Translations under genes and position numbers: made by a program
The notes under the pieces: generated by a model
The model's input: the letters and a program-made list of their open reading frames with translations, nothing else
Database searches by the model: none
Told to the model about the DNA's origin: nothing
In this document: positions 46,221 through 58,143 of the stretch, piece by piece
Numbering within the stretch: the stretch's first letter is position 1
Layout of the letters: the number at the start of each line of letters is the position of its first letter
NCBI RefSeq assembly: GCF_947623445.1
Contig: NC_135243.1
Span: forward strand, 9,488,501-9,552,500
Source: Clavelina lepadiformis
Taxonomy: Eukaryota > Chordata > Ascidiacea > Aplousobranchia > Clavelinidae
Direction of reading: 5' to 3'
DNA length: 64,000 bases

Positions 46221-47133
46221 ATGGTAAATATTACTCCAAGAAAGCGAACTAGCATCATTAGTTTGCATCAATACTCTAAACTTTTCCAAAAGAATAGTGC
46301 GAAAACTCTACGAGTAAGCAGAGCAACATTTTCCAGAATCATTCAACAGTTTACTGCTACTGGGGCCGTATCCCCCAAAAGGAAGGGTCTGTAGCGGCCT
46401 GGGTGATATTTTGTAATACCATTACATCATTTCTTGCGAAAGTGTTTTCTAGTTTTTGGTTAAAGTGTATGAAATGTTTATTTATAAACACTTCAACTGT
46501 TGATTGATATTTGAAAACTGGCTCTAAATAACTTTGTGTGAACGATCCTTTTAGTATGTTGCGAAGTTGTTTTCCAGCATCTATGCTGGTAAGAAGTCTT
46601 TATTCAACAGGTAACTAGTGAGTGGAAATAAGCTCTAGCGCTGTTCCTAAGCGTCTTTTGGAAGCAAGCAGTAGGCCTACGATCCCTTAGCAAACAGCTT
46701 TTGACAAAAAATGAAATTAAAACGACTAAATGGACCAAACAATATAAATCCTGGACATCTGAGGACTGGAAAAAGGTTATTTTCTCTGATGAAAGCCACT
46801 TTCTAGTACAAGGTCAGCCTGAAAATTGGTCATTGGCCTGGAAATTCCCCAGACATAAACTCAATTGAAAATTTGTGGTTTATAAACAAATTTTGTTTGC
46901 TAAAGAAGGATTGTACTATAATAAGAAAGCTCATGAAGGCAGTAATTGAAAAATGGTAGAGGGACCCAAAAATTGCTAGAAAGTGCAAAACATTGATTCA
47001 ATCTATGCTAAATCGATTTAGAGATCTTCTGAATTCTGTTTACATTGTTGCAACAACTGCACAAATAAAAAAATTGCAAATTGGAACTATTTTATTTCCA
47101 GTTTCAATTAATTCGAACAATACTGTAGTATAG
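46221..47133 (+). pseudogene. Tc1-like transposase remnant, left arm
   Basis: ATG at 46221 opens 56 codons of the N-terminal paired-like helix-turn-helix (TPRKRTSIISLHQYSK, then SRATFSRIIQQF). A 215-bp module (46391-46606), also found at 1820-2040, interrupts it. It resumes with EIKTTKWTKQYKSWT and WKKVIFSDESHF, holding the first catalytic Asp. It then jumps directly to WPGNSPDINSIENLW (third catalytic residue, Glu, here in a shifted frame), so the segment with the second Asp is deleted. The C-terminus has IEKW followed by a stop, then DPKIARKCKTLIQSML. It is not functional as it stands. Confidence 0.88.
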
Positions 47134-47232
47134 GCGACCCGGTTTCGATTACTTCCAAACTACGTCATTAGTACTACAGCGCTCAACGCGTTAGTTCTCA
47201 ATTGTTCAGTCTGGTATTGGCAGTCTAGTAAT
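47129..47232 (+). repeat. Direct repeat flanking transposase, inner copy
   Basis: Same-orientation partner of 45399-45505, about 1.73 kb away. Most differences are single bases. It follows directly on the transposase C-terminal codons. Confidence 0.8.
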
Positions 47233-47808
47233 GAACTATATTCTGTGCTCTAAAAACAGTAACCGTTCCGTTAAGAATAATGTATCAATATGAAAAACAT
47301 TTACAGTGTAGTTTGGGTACTGTGACCCTCAAATAAGCTATCAGTGGTTAATGAACGCGCTGTCAATGGAGTTAGAGTAGCAAACAATCAAGCAATAATT
47401 AACTACAAACAACCTTGGCGACAACACGCTTAGTTAGCACAGTCTATGCGCTTTCATTGTTCTGCTTATCTTACATTAAGTACAACGTAAATCTTTGTTT
47501 GTTCAAAAACGATAAAAAATTTTATTATTACGGATAATTATTTTCAAGCAAACGAAAACCCCACTTTGTTGTATTATAGATTGCAAAAGTAAATGTTTAT
47601 TTAACACCATAAGCAATTTTGCTGAGTCTGTTACAGTTTTTATTTGTAAAATCATTTACCACTCAAAGGAAGATATACATGCTTTTTTTGACATTTACAA
47701 GATGACAAGAATAGACGTTTAGCAAGGAGTAAAACATTTATTTTTTATTTGCAGACAAACAGATCTTACTCATTTGTGATTTCTACTTAAATTAGAAATA
47801 CTTGAAAA

Positions 47809-48538
47809 ATGTGTGATGGTTACCAGTGTGACGATAACAATTTCCATAGTTATATCACTTATAGTCGTTTAAGGTAAGCTTCTGAGGTTTTCTATTGCAA
47901 AAAAACTACATATAGAAGTTGTACAATACAATATTGACTATCGATGTCACCAAACTAAGCGCTTTATTTTGCCACGATGTAGTGGCTGGTCGATTGCTGT
48001 CATCGTGATAATTGTGCTGAAGTTGATCTTCTGGATTTGTTTCTTCTACCGCCGCCACAGGTTGCGTACAATAGCTGTGTACAAAACGTTTCAAAACCCA
48101 GTCGCCGTCACAACAGGTTTGCTAACTGTCGTTTTTATGAAAACATTACGGTAACTTTTTTGCTCTAATCTCCGGCCTAGTTTTTAGGCCGGCGAACGTT
48201 TAGGAATAAACATTTTTACTTAACAATTTCGTCATACAAAAACTACAATCCTTAATATTCTTAGATGTTTAAAATACTATGCATAAACGTGTATTAAGAA
48301 CTTGTCGACTTTTTTGGCACACTTTACTTGAATTTTCCAGTGATGTATTACTCATAATTAATGTCAACGTCAAGCAATATAGCGCTTTTATGATGGTTTC
48401 TGTAAAAATTCGATTTTAATGATATAGCACGTTACTTAATATTTTGCAGCAAAACCATCTCCATCAAACCAAGCTCCACTTCCCCCAAATCAGCCTACAT
48501 ACGTTGTTGCTCCTGTTTCAATCTGCTATCCCCAGTGA
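47809..48538 (+). CDS. Small single-pass membrane protein cassette, left arm
   Basis: This is unrecognised as a named family. Candidate exons: A 47809-47873 (MCDGYQCDDNN..., donor AAG/GTAAGC), B about 47960-48116 and C 48450-48538. Exon B carries WSIAVIVIIVLKLIFWICFF, a transmembrane helix followed by YRRHRLR stop-transfer residues. The B-C join (ACA-G/GTTTGC to TTGCAG/CA) is phase-correct and yields a tail KPSPSNQAPLPPNQPTYVVA, then PVSICYPQ and stop. A Cys-bearing short ectodomain, one helix and a Pro/Tyr-rich tail recall Shisa, CYYR1 or VOPP1/WBP1-type proteins, but no homology is claimed. The A-B join is not phase-compatible as drawn, so exon A may be wrong or an exon is missing, or the gene is broken. 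Exon B has no obvious stop upstream in this arm. Confidence 0.55.
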
Positions 48539-49665
48539 AATTATAACGACTTTTGTATCTAGTCGTCCTTCTTCCAAACCATTATTAATTGTGATTACGG
48601 AAATGTAAGAAATTGTTAAAATGTTTTATTGGACTCTCTACCCAAGTTTAGATATGCTCGTTGTAAATATTTCCAGTATGAACGGACGTTTGGCTGTAAA
48701 CATACGATTTTCTGTAATTTGCTTTTATGCGTTACATTTATAATCTCCCAAGCTTGCAGTAGTTATTACATCATTGGCGATTCTGTATTTATCATTACGT
48801 TTCGCGCTGTGGTTTGTTGTATGAAAGTTTTTCCAATTCATGCTTCCTGTATAGGCTATTCTCGTGCTTCGCATCGGTTCAATGTGCTCACAGTTTGATC
48901 ATCAGCAATGCTACTGTTCGGTATTATGTCTAAAGTTAGCTCTTGCAATGTAGTTATGTGCGAACTGCGATGAAGTATTTCCAGATTCCCTTTCCTCTGC
49001 AATTTTAAGTCATATTTATAGATCATACTATGCATAAACATTATTGGTGTAGATGACGTACTTGAACAGTTTTGTTAATTTTCAGTACCAGATTTCTCAA
49101 GCTCTAGTATATTTTTTTCGATTATTTTCAGCAAATTTGTACCAAATATATTGACGTATTGCTATGAACAGCTTCCGATATGTGTGAGAAATGAATACCG
49201 ATTATCGCTGCAGTACGTGCATATATACTGGTACATATTGTCAGTATATTCATTCTTGATTCATTCAGTTTCTTCTACGATAAATGTCTGTTTTCATCCA
49301 CCAACACTCTACTTATTTGCTGTGTAATCAAGTCTATAGTTATCAAGACTTCTGTAAGCAATAATTATAATTATCAATCAAACCATTGAAAGAAAAGTAT
49401 CAGGGTGCTACTGAGATCTTTCAGGAATCTTATCTTTAGACGCTTTCAGGTCTCAATTGCAAGTTGACGCTGACATTTCAATATCATTGGAATTGATCTG
49501 CTATTTCTACATTAGTAGATGCTATTACTACTTTATTTGTAGTACATTTCTGCATCTACATTTGCTTACACCACTACTGGGTGCTGAATTAGAGCATACA
49601 GCCTGTCGCGTTTAGTCATGATAGAGTTACTCTCTCTCGCGCTCGTCATGCAAACGAACCATTCT
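48539..49665 (+). repeat. Inner arm segment, probable 3' region of cassette
   Basis: This sequence follows the cassette stop and is present three times (left arm, central copy 50467-51590, right arm 54830-55778). Its ORFs of 60-89 codons differ in frame and length between copies, so they are probably not coding. It ends in module X (49385-49665), which also occurs alone at 42407-42690. Confidence 0.6.
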
Positions 49666-50387
49666 AGCAATATATTATGGGGACTATGGTGGTGGATTGC
49701 TTTAAGGTTGGCCTAAGGCCAAGACTAATAGTCTTGCTGTTTGACTCCGAGATAATTGTCTTTGACTCCGTTTCGTTTACTGTCTCTATAATGTTTCTTC
49801 AAATCAACACCAACTTCATAAGGTCTAATTGTTATATTGTCCGAATAAGTTGTCACATCGAAACCAATTAATCACCATTCCACATTTGAATAGAACTATC
49901 ACTTGAATTCAATACTGAATAAGCCAAAACGTAAAACAGATCCAAAACTAAAAACCGAGAGAAGTACTAGCAAGTCCTGAAGAGACAAGCCCTTGCAGAG
50001 ACTCCCAGCCCGGATTTTAACCAAGCGTAAGCTTTTATATCATTATCTCTGCCAATCAGCAAATGACATGTCATTATTACACTGCTACCATAAAACCACG
50101 TATCGCATACATTCTACGTCATCTAAACGTTTCATCAAGTACACTCAAACTTTACGCCGTGAAAACAATGCTACTTGAAATACTTATATCTGCGTCCAAT
50201 ATGTCAGTTAGAAATACAATTTGTTTGAATAACAGAATTTACCAAGTGTAACACAGCTGTCTAAATATTCAATTTTATCTAACTGGAGAAATACAAAAAC
50301 TTATGCAAAATGCCAATTATATAAGTTATTGCAATTATTATCACGATCGCCACAATATATCTCCATATATACTCCATATATATCAAT
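49666..50387. other. Unique spacer between inner-arm copies
   Basis: No feature was recognised. Short AT-rich repeats (CTCCATATATACTCCATATA near 50370) precede the central copy. Confidence 0.4.
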
Positions 50388-51710
50388 ATCTCCATCAAAC
50401 CAAGCTCCACTTCCAAGTCAGCCTGCATATGTTGTTGCTCCTGTTTCAATCTGCTATCCCCAGTGAAATTATAACGACTTTTGTATCTAGTCGTCCTTCT
50501 TCCAAGCCATTATTGATTGTGATTACGGAAATGTAAGAAATTGTTAAAATGTTTTATTGGACTCTCTACCCAAGTTTCGATAAGCTCGTTGTATAAATCT
50601 TTCCAATATGAACGGACGTTTGGCTGTAAACATACGATTTTCTGTAATTTGCTTTTATGCGTTACATTTATAATCTCCCAAGCTTGCAGTAGTTATTACA
50701 ACATCGGCGATTCTGTATTTATCATTACGTTTCGCGCTGTGGGTTGTTGTATGAAAGTTTCCCAATTCATGTTTACTGTATAGGCTATTCTCGTACTTCA
50801 CATCAGTTCAATGTGCTCACAGTTTGATCATCAGCAATGCTACTGTTCGGTATCATATCTAAAGTTAGCTCTAACAGTGTAGTTATGTGCGATGAATTAT
50901 TTCCAAATTCCCTTTCCTCTGCAATTTTTAGTCATATTTATAGATCATACTATTCATAAACATTATTGGTGTAGATGACGTAGGCTACTTGAACAGTTTT
51001 GCTAAGTTTCAGTACCAGATTTCTCAAGCTCTAGTATATTTTCTCCGATTATTCTCATCCACTTTGTACCAAATATATCGACGTATTGCTATGATGTGTG
51101 TGAGAAATGCTTACCGCTTATCGCTGCAGTACGTGTATATATACTGCTACATATTGTCAGAATATTCACTCTTTGTTCATTCAGGTTCTTCTACGATAAA
51201 TGTCTGTGTTCATCCACCAACACTCTACTTATTTGCAGTGTAATCAAATCTATGATTATCAAGACTTCTGTAAGCAATGCTTATCAATAAAACCATTGAA
51301 AGAAAAGTATCAGGGTGCTACTGAGCATAGGCGTAGCAAATTTTCAAAGTTTGGTTTCCGAAGTTGGGCCTTTTGTTGAAAATATAATAAAATTTGTATA
51401 TGTATTTGTATTGTACAGTTCCCTTGAACTCATCAAAGATTTGCCCCCCCCACAATTTTTTTTGGCTACGCCACTCCTACTGGGATCTTTCAGGAATCTT
51501 ATCATAAGACGGTTTCCGGTTTCAATTGGAGGTTGACGCTGACATTTCAATATCATTGGAATTGATCTGCTATTTCTACATTAGTAGGTGAATCTGGCTG
51601 TGAAAAGTCATTAACCACTGGACAATTTAAGACTCATTAAATAGCCAGTTCATTTACTTGCCCTGCTAATAACCATTGTAATGGTTGAATAGTTTGGACA
51701 ATCGTGACCA
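50388..51710 (+). repeat. Central direct copy of inner arm, with cassette exon C
   Basis: The copy starts inside cassette exon C (50390-50466, encoding SPSNQAPLPSQPAYVV, then APVSICYPQ and stop, still open) and runs parallel to 48470-49560. It continues to about 51710 in common with the right arm. Exons A and B are absent, so it cannot make the membrane protein. It is broken by a small hAT MITE at 51326-51476. Confidence 0.8.
51326..51476. mobile_element. 151-bp hAT-type MITE
   Basis: The left end CATAGGCGTAGCAAA and right end TTTGGCTACGCCACTC share GGCGTAGC in inverted order. It is flanked by CTACTGAG (51318-51325) and CTACTGGG (51477-51484), an 8-bp duplication with one change. The other copies of this arm segment lack it. 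Confidence 0.82.
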
Positions 51711-52855
51711 GCAACCCAGCTCATAACACATTTCTCTAGTGTTGTGTTCTATTTTCGCACACGGCCTTGATTGTGCAAAAAACACGGCTTAAAAAGTATT
51801 GTTGAATGTTTTTTTAGTTTAGTTAGCTCAGCTCACGCAAGGGAGATAACATTCAGTAAAAGGTCCTTATTTGTTACAACGTAAGTAACGTTTACGAATT
51901 TTTGTTCAGGTTATCATGTTCATGATTACAATTTAACAGACTCAGAACAGGTTTTAGTCGATTTCACTTAGTATGTATGAAGTTGACCCACCAAAAACTA
52001 AAACCTGTAAATGCGGAAGCACGCAAACTGCACTACACATACTGGTTGTAGGCCTACTATACGCATGTCTTGTGCTATAACTTCCTTGCAATTAAACAAA
52101 TAGAAAATGCCAAACTGCAGCGTTGTTTTTGACATTTTTAATACAATATTTTTCTCCAATAGACTAGGAATATGCAATGCAAATATTTGTATCTTAAATG
52201 CTGCTTCTGTCTACGCATGAACGCTTTTCCATGTTAGCCTGTATTTGTTAAACTGCACTCACGTTTTGTATACGAACTAATAATAAACCACATAAACCTA
52301 GCTCGCTAAACTAGCTAACCACATAAACCAAACTTACTAAACAAATACATTTTAAAAATAATACCAAACCACACCACAGTTTTTGTGAACCGAAATTATG
52401 GTGGCTTATGAATTAAAATATATATCTAAAATTTGAGAAAAAGATTTTTGAAAGATTTTAGTTTGTAGTTGTTTCATACAGCTTTTGTCATGTCGTTTAT
52501 TTGTTGCAATGCTTTTCTGCTGCGGCCCCCAGTACGCGCAAAATTCCAGATCAAGCTTTGACTGCAAGTATTCAGCAGATAACTGGCGCGGCCCTATAAG
52601 TGCCAAAGCATTTTTTCGATTATGCGATCGCTAATTTTGCCTGCTAATTTCCTTCCCCTTTTCCAACTGGTCAACTGGTCAATCTTGGTTACGTAAGTGT
52701 CTTGTCTTCCACTTGATCCTCTTGTCTTAATCTGTGTGATCATGGAGCATGTCTATAACCGGAGCTTTATCCTCACCGACGGTTACGCCCACCGAAGTAG
52801 GCTACGACGGCTAGAAATGGATAAAACGATCAGTCATGCCCTCTATTTCTTTTAT

Positions 52856-52909
52856 CAATACCCATATGCCATACCCATACCCATATGCCATATCAATACC
52901 CATATGCTA
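52856..52909. repeat. Short tandem array of CCCATATGCCATA-type units
   Basis: Imperfect tandem repeats of ACCCATATGCCAT-like units (10-20 bases) occur four to five times. Each holds the CATATG palindrome. Confidence 0.7.
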
Positions 52910-53515
52910 CTATGCGGCTTGTTGACCACGTCTGCCCGGTGTAAGGCCGTTCAGCTCACGTCAAAATCTAGTCTTGAACAGCAATTGCCGCTATATCGCT
53001 GGATGCCTCAAGCCAACCAAGACAAATCACCTAGCTGTACCTTCTATCCTGAATTGCTCCACCAGAACGAGGCGGGTGAGTGACCCCAGCCACCCTGTAT
53101 ACAACCACGTTCCAACATGCAGTCGGCTTAAATCGAGAAAAAATTTTCTTACCACCAAACAACCTCTGGATTAGGATGCTGTCTCCACCAGGGTTTAGAT
53201 TGTTTGTTAACAAAGCCGGAAAAAGCATGAAAAGTTTCCCAGGCTCCGAAGCACCCTGGAAAAGTTTGTGCTGCCTCAATCGTCTAAGGACAAAGGTTGA
53301 CAGAAATTAGAAGGTTTTAAACCAAAAACAGCAAATCCCATGCCTTTGACTGCGGATACACATCGCGGACCATGCAACACCTGCTGGAGCTGGAGTGCCC
53401 TATGCTCGAAGACATGCAATGCGCTAGAACTTGCTTTAGTAAAAACGACTCACAATAGACTTGAAGAAAAATGTGCTGAAAACGATGTCGTCCATGTTTG
53501 CTTATTGCCTTATAC

Positions 53516-53844
53516 CAGTGTTTCTCAAACTTTTTGCGATCGCGTACCACTCGTTCGTTTTTTTTGCTACACTGCGTACCACCTGGCTCCTGAATGACTT
53601 ATTTTACTCAAATGTACCGGTATTTATTAGTTATTACCGTTATTACTATACCATAACACCAATGAATAGCAAGAAAACACAATTTAATTTGATAGAAGCA
53701 ACTGTTTCTTCTGCACAAGCTTGTCTATCCGGGGCAACACATTACTCACAGCACATCGAAAATCATGTTCAGCGGTACGCGGTACCACTTAAAAAGCTCT
53801 CTCGTACCACTAGTGGTACGCGTACCACAGTTTGAGAACCACTG
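53516..53844. mobile_element. 329-bp hAT-type MITE with exact 8-bp target duplication
   Basis: It starts CAGTGTTTCTCAAACTTTTT and ends CACAGTTTGAGAACCACTG, classic hAT ends. Exact CCTTATAC duplications flank it at 53508-53515 and 53845-53852. Subterminal GTACCAC/GTGGTACGCGTACCAC motifs repeat near both ends. No transposase is present. Confidence 0.92.
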
Positions 53845-54239
53845 CCTTATACGAACAACCTGTAGATCGTGTATACGTATACTTGGCAAAAAATGGGAAA
53901 CAATGGAGCAGACCTTTGGTCGAGACATGACTACTTTATCGGCTTACTACCGGAAATGTTGATTGGAGCTTAAAAAGAGAAAACAGTGCCGCCAACCTTC
54001 ATTCTTCATAACCAACCAGAAAGTAAATGTTGAGCTTAATATAAGCATAATTGGAACGCATGTGTCCTTCTGTCCTGCTCCAAATAACATGGGGTAACTC
54101 TGGACAGGTGTGGTTACCAAACTCCAAGACTTTGAGTCACTTCGTCAGACAATTGAATCTCGAGCCACCTTGACAAACTACTGATATTTTCAAGTTGGGA
54201 TTTTGGGGCACTGGGGATGCTACTTTATGTGCAGCGGTT

Positions 54240-54385
54240 GTCCTACTTGCTTACACCACTGCTGGGTGCTGAATTAGAGCATACAACCTGTCGCGTTTCA
54301 TCATGACAGAGCTACTCTCTCTCGCGCTCGTCCTGCAAACGAACCATTCCATCTCCTTTTCGTGACAGGATATAAATACACCCTA
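54240..54385 (+). promoter_or_regulatory. Module X copy with TATA box, possible promoter
   Basis: It matches module X (49565-49665, direct; 42380-42500, inverted) and continues into TATAAATA at 54371-54378. A purine/pyrimidine GAGAGAG/CTCTCTC tract lies about 50 bases upstream. This resembles a core promoter firing rightward into 54400-54770. The inverted copy at 42.39 kb has AATTAAATA at the matching place. Confidence 0.4.
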
Positions 54386-54709
54386 CGACTAAAATCGAAA
54401 CATTCTTTTGTCCGGCCTACTGTTACTGCTACAACACGCTGAGAACTCTGGCACCAATGCAGCTCGTTGGGAAGGCTATAATATAGAAAGCGTAGTGGCA
54501 GATAGTACTGCCAGACTTCCGCAGTTTCGTTATCGCCGTCGACACCCACTTCACCGGACTATCGTTGTCCGGGATCGTCTGGCCTCCAGAGAACATGCTC
54601 TGCTTATTATGTGTGGGTCGCAGAGGAGCAAACCACAGATCAGGTCGTATCCGATTGTTCTGTATCGTATCCTCCGACGGGATGAAAGCACGACCCTTGT
54701 CCAGATTAT
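54386..54709. other. Central segment downstream of TATA motif, function unknown
   Basis: Open frames exist on both strands (54408-54761 plus, 94 codons minus at 54429-54713). Overlapping open frames in GC-richer DNA make it hard to choose one. No domain was recognised. If the TATA at 54371 is used, the plus-strand ORF of 117 codons would be first. Confidence 0.3.
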
Positions 54710-55778
54710 CCAAGCATTACAATGGTTATTAGCAGGGCAAGTAAATGAACTGGCTATTTGATGAGTCTCAAATTTTCCAGTCGTTAATGACTTTTCACAG
54801 TCAGATTCACCTACTAATGTAGAAATAGCAGATCAATTCCAATGATATTGAAATGTCAGCGTCAACCTCCAATTGAAACCTGAAACCGTCTTGTGATAAG
54901 ATTTTTGAAAGATCTCGGTAGCACCCTGATACTTTTCTTTCAATGGTTTAATTGATAAGTATTGCTTACAGAAGTCTTGATAACTATAGACTTGATTACA
55001 CAGCAAATAAGTAGAGTGTTGGTGGATGAAAACAGACATTTATCGTAGAAGAACCTGAATGAATCAAGAATGAATATACTGACAATATGTAGCAGTATAT
55101 ATGCACGTACTGCAGCGATAATAATAATCGGTATTCATTTCTCACGCACATCATCGGAAGCTGGTCATAGCAGTACGTCGATATATTTGGCACATATTTG
55201 CTGAGAACAAACGGAGAAGATATACTACAGCCTGAGAAACCTGGTACTGAGCAAAATTGTTCAAGTACGTCATTTACACCAATAATGCTAAGTATTTATG
55301 ATCTATAAATATGACGTAAAACTTCAGAGGAAAGGGAATTTGGAAATAATTCATCGCACATAACTACACTGCTAGAGCTAACTTTAGATATAATACCGAA
55401 CTGTAGCATTGCTGATGATCAAACTGTGAGCACATTGAACTGATGTGAAGTACAAAAATAGCCCATACAGGAAACATGAATTGGGAAAAAATTCATACAA
55501 CAACCCACAGCGCGAAACGTAATGATAAATACAGAATCGCCGATGTTGTAATAACTACTGTAAGCGTGGGATATTATAAATGTAACGCATAAAAGCAAAT
55601 TATGGAAAATCGTATGTTTACAGCCATACGTCCGTTCATACAGGAAATATTTACAACGAGCTTGTCTAAACTTGGGTAGAGAGTCCAGTAAAACATTTTA
55701 ACAATTTCTTACGCTTCTATAATCACAATTTATCATGGTTTGGAAGAAGGATGACCAGATACAAAAGTCGTTATAATT

Positions 55779-56522
55779 TCACTGGGGATAGCAGATTGAA
55801 ACAGGAGCAACAACGTATGCAGGCTAATTTGGAAGTGGAACTTGGTTTGATGGAGATGGTGCTGCTGCAAAATATTAAGTAACGTACTGTATCATTAAAA
55901 TCGACTTTTTACAGCAACCATCATAAAAGCGCTATATTGCTTGACGTTGACATTAATTATGAGTAATACATCACTGGAAAATTCAAGTAAAGTGTGCCAA
56001 AAAAGTCGACAAATTCTTAATACACGTTTATGCATAGTATTTTAAACTTCTAGGAATATTAAGGATTGTAGATTTTGTATGACGAAATTGTTAAGTAAAA
56101 ATGTTTATTCCTAAACGTTCGCCGGCCTAAAAACTAGGCCGGAGATTAGAGCAAAAAAGTTACCGTAATGTTTTCATAAAAACGACAGTTAGCAAACCTG
56201 TTGTGACGGCGACTGGGTTTTGAAACGTTTTGTACACAGCTATTGTACGCAACCTGTGGCGGCGGTAGAAGAAACAAATCCAGAAGATCAACTTCAGCAC
56301 AATTATCACGATGAGAGCAATCTTCCAGTCACTATATCGTGGCAAAATAAAGACCACTTAGTTTGGTGACATCGGTAGTCAATATTGTATTGTACAACTC
56401 AATATTGTACAACTTCTGTATGTAGTTTTTTTGCAATAGAAAACCTCAGAAGCTTACCTTAAACGGCTATAAGTGTTATCACTATGGAAATTGTTATCGT
56501 CACACTGGTAACCATCACACAT
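55779..56522 (-). pseudogene. Membrane protein cassette, right arm (broken)
   Basis: This is the inverted counterpart of the left-arm cassette. Exon A is at 56522-56458 (same 65-base length), exon B about 56356-56198 (LPRYSDWKIALIVIIVL, then KLIFWICFFYRRHRLR) and exon C from about 55866 to 55779. Exon C has a premature TAG at 55824-55826 where the left arm and central copy have CAG. Exon B still keeps the helix and stop-transfer residues, though the ectodomain residues beside it differ from the left arm. Confidence 0.7.
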
Positions 56523-57229
56523 TTTTCAAGTATTTCTAATTTAAGTAGAAATCACAAATGACTAAGATCTGTTTGTATGCAGCTAAATGCCTGTTCTTGT
56601 CATCTTGTAAATGTCAAAAAAGCATGTATATCTTCCTTTGAGTAGTAAATTATTTTACAAATAAAAACTGTAACAGACTCAGCAAAATTGCTTATAGTGT
56701 TAAATAAACATTTACTTTTGCAATCTATAATACAACGAAGTGGGATTTTCGTTTGCTTGAAAATGATTAATTATCCGTAATAATGAAATTTTTATTGTTT
56801 TTGAACATACAAATATTTACGTTATTAATATTAATTCTTCTTATATGAAAACTGCTTTTACGTTGTACTTAATGTACTGCAAGATAAGCAGAACAATGAA
56901 AGCGCATAGATTGTGCTAACTAAGCGTGTTGTCGCCAAGGTTGATTGTTGTTAATTACATTGCTTGATCGATTGTTCGTTGGTCTGATTCTATTCATAGC
57001 ACGTCCATAGACAACCCATAGCCTATTTGAGGATCACAGTAACAAAACCAAATGGCCAATGTTTTAAATATTGATATATTATGGATTCTTAACAAAACGG
57101 TTACTGTTTTTAGAGCACAGAATATAGCTCATTACTAGACTGCCAATACCAGACTGAACAATTGAGAACTAACGCGTTGAGCGCTGTAGTACGAATGACA
57201 TAATTCGGAAGTAATCGAAACCGGGTCGC

Positions 57230-58143
57230 CTATACTACAGTATTGTTCGAATTAATCGAAACTAGAAATAAAATAGTTCCAATTTGAAATTTTTTTATCC
57301 ATGCAGTTGTTACAACAATGTAAACGGAATTCAGAAGATCTCTGAATCGATTTAGCATAGATTGAATCAATGTTTTGCACTTTCTAGCAATTTTTGGGTC
57401 CCTGTACCACACTTCAATCACTGCCTCCATGAGCTATCTTACTGTGGTACAATCCTTCTTTAGCAAACAGGATTTGTTTATAAACCACAAATTTTCAATT
57501 GAGTTTATATCTGGGGAATTTCCAGGCCAATGACCAATTTCCAGGCTGACCTTGTTCTAGAAAGTGGCTTTCATCAGAGAAAATAACCCTTTTCCAGTCC
57601 TCAGATGTCCAGGATTTATATTTGTTGGTCCATTTAGTCGTTTTAACTTCATTTTTTAGTCAAAAGCTGTTTGCTAAGGGATCGTAGGCCTACTGCTTGC
57701 TTCCAAAAGACGCTTACGAACAGCGCTAGAGCTTATTTCCACTCACTAGTTACCTGTTGAATAAAGACTTCTTATCAACATAGATGCTGGAAAACAACTT
57801 GGGAAAATACTAAAAGGATCGTTCACACAAAATTATTTAGACCTAGTTTCCAAATATCAATTGAGAGTTGAAGTGTTTATAAATAAAAAATTCATACACT
57901 TTAACCAATAACTAGAAAACACTTTCGCAAGAAATGATGTAATGGTATTACAAAATATCACCCAGGCCGCTACAGACCCTTCCTTTTTGGGGATACGGCC
58001 CCAGTAGCAGTAAACTGTTGAATGATTCTGGAAAATGTTGCTCTGCTTACTCGTAGAGTTTTCGCACTATTCTTTTGGGAGAGTTTAGAGTATTGATGTA
58101 AACTAATGATGCTAGTTCGCTTTCTTGGAGTAATATTTACCAT
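57230..58143 (-). pseudogene. Tc1-like transposase remnant, right arm
   Basis: Inverted copy of the left-arm remnant with the same internal 215-bp insertion and the same loss of the segment carrying the second catalytic Asp, so both lesions pre-date arm duplication. The C-terminal stop of the left copy (IEKW*) is here an open codon (IEVWYRDPKIARKCKTLIQS), so that stop arose later in the left arm. Confidence 0.88.

Larger units (their letters stand above)
44779..49560 (+). repeat. Left arm of foldback element
   Basis: The outer 70 bases are rich in small inverted repeats: CCACG/CGTGG, CGTTCC/GGAACG and the palindrome TATCGCGATA. Inward lie 105-bp direct repeats, the transposase remnant and the membrane-protein cassette. 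It is longer than the right arm mainly because of the 483-bp hAT insertion at 45592-46074. Confidence 0.88.
51711..54239. other. Central core of foldback element
   Basis: This is DNA not shared with the arms. It contains the hAT MITE 53516-53844 and a short tandem array near 52856-52909. Several ORFs of 65-128 codons overlap on both strands (for example 52697-53083 and 53031-53279 on opposite strands), but none shows a recognisable domain. GC content looks higher between 52.7 and 53.4 kb than around it, so this piece may have another origin. Confidence 0.45.

Noticed and set aside
48629..48898. 89-codon ORF after the membrane-protein cassette, with a similar ORF at 50541-50783
   Set aside because: The copies start at different codons and frames are not preserved in the right arm. 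It most likely reflects repeated 3' non-coding sequence.
52697..53083. 128-codon ORF in the GC-richer core
   Set aside because: It is overlapped by ORFs on the other strand and contains a simple tandem array. No domain was seen.
54408..54761. 117-codon ORF in the foldback centre
   Set aside because: No recognised motif, and an overlapping minus-strand ORF of similar length exists, so coding status cannot be decided by eye. Kept only as an unknown segment.
46221..58143. Active Tc1/mariner transposase
   Set aside because: Both copies carry an internal insertion and lack the segment with the second catalytic Asp, and there are frame breaks.
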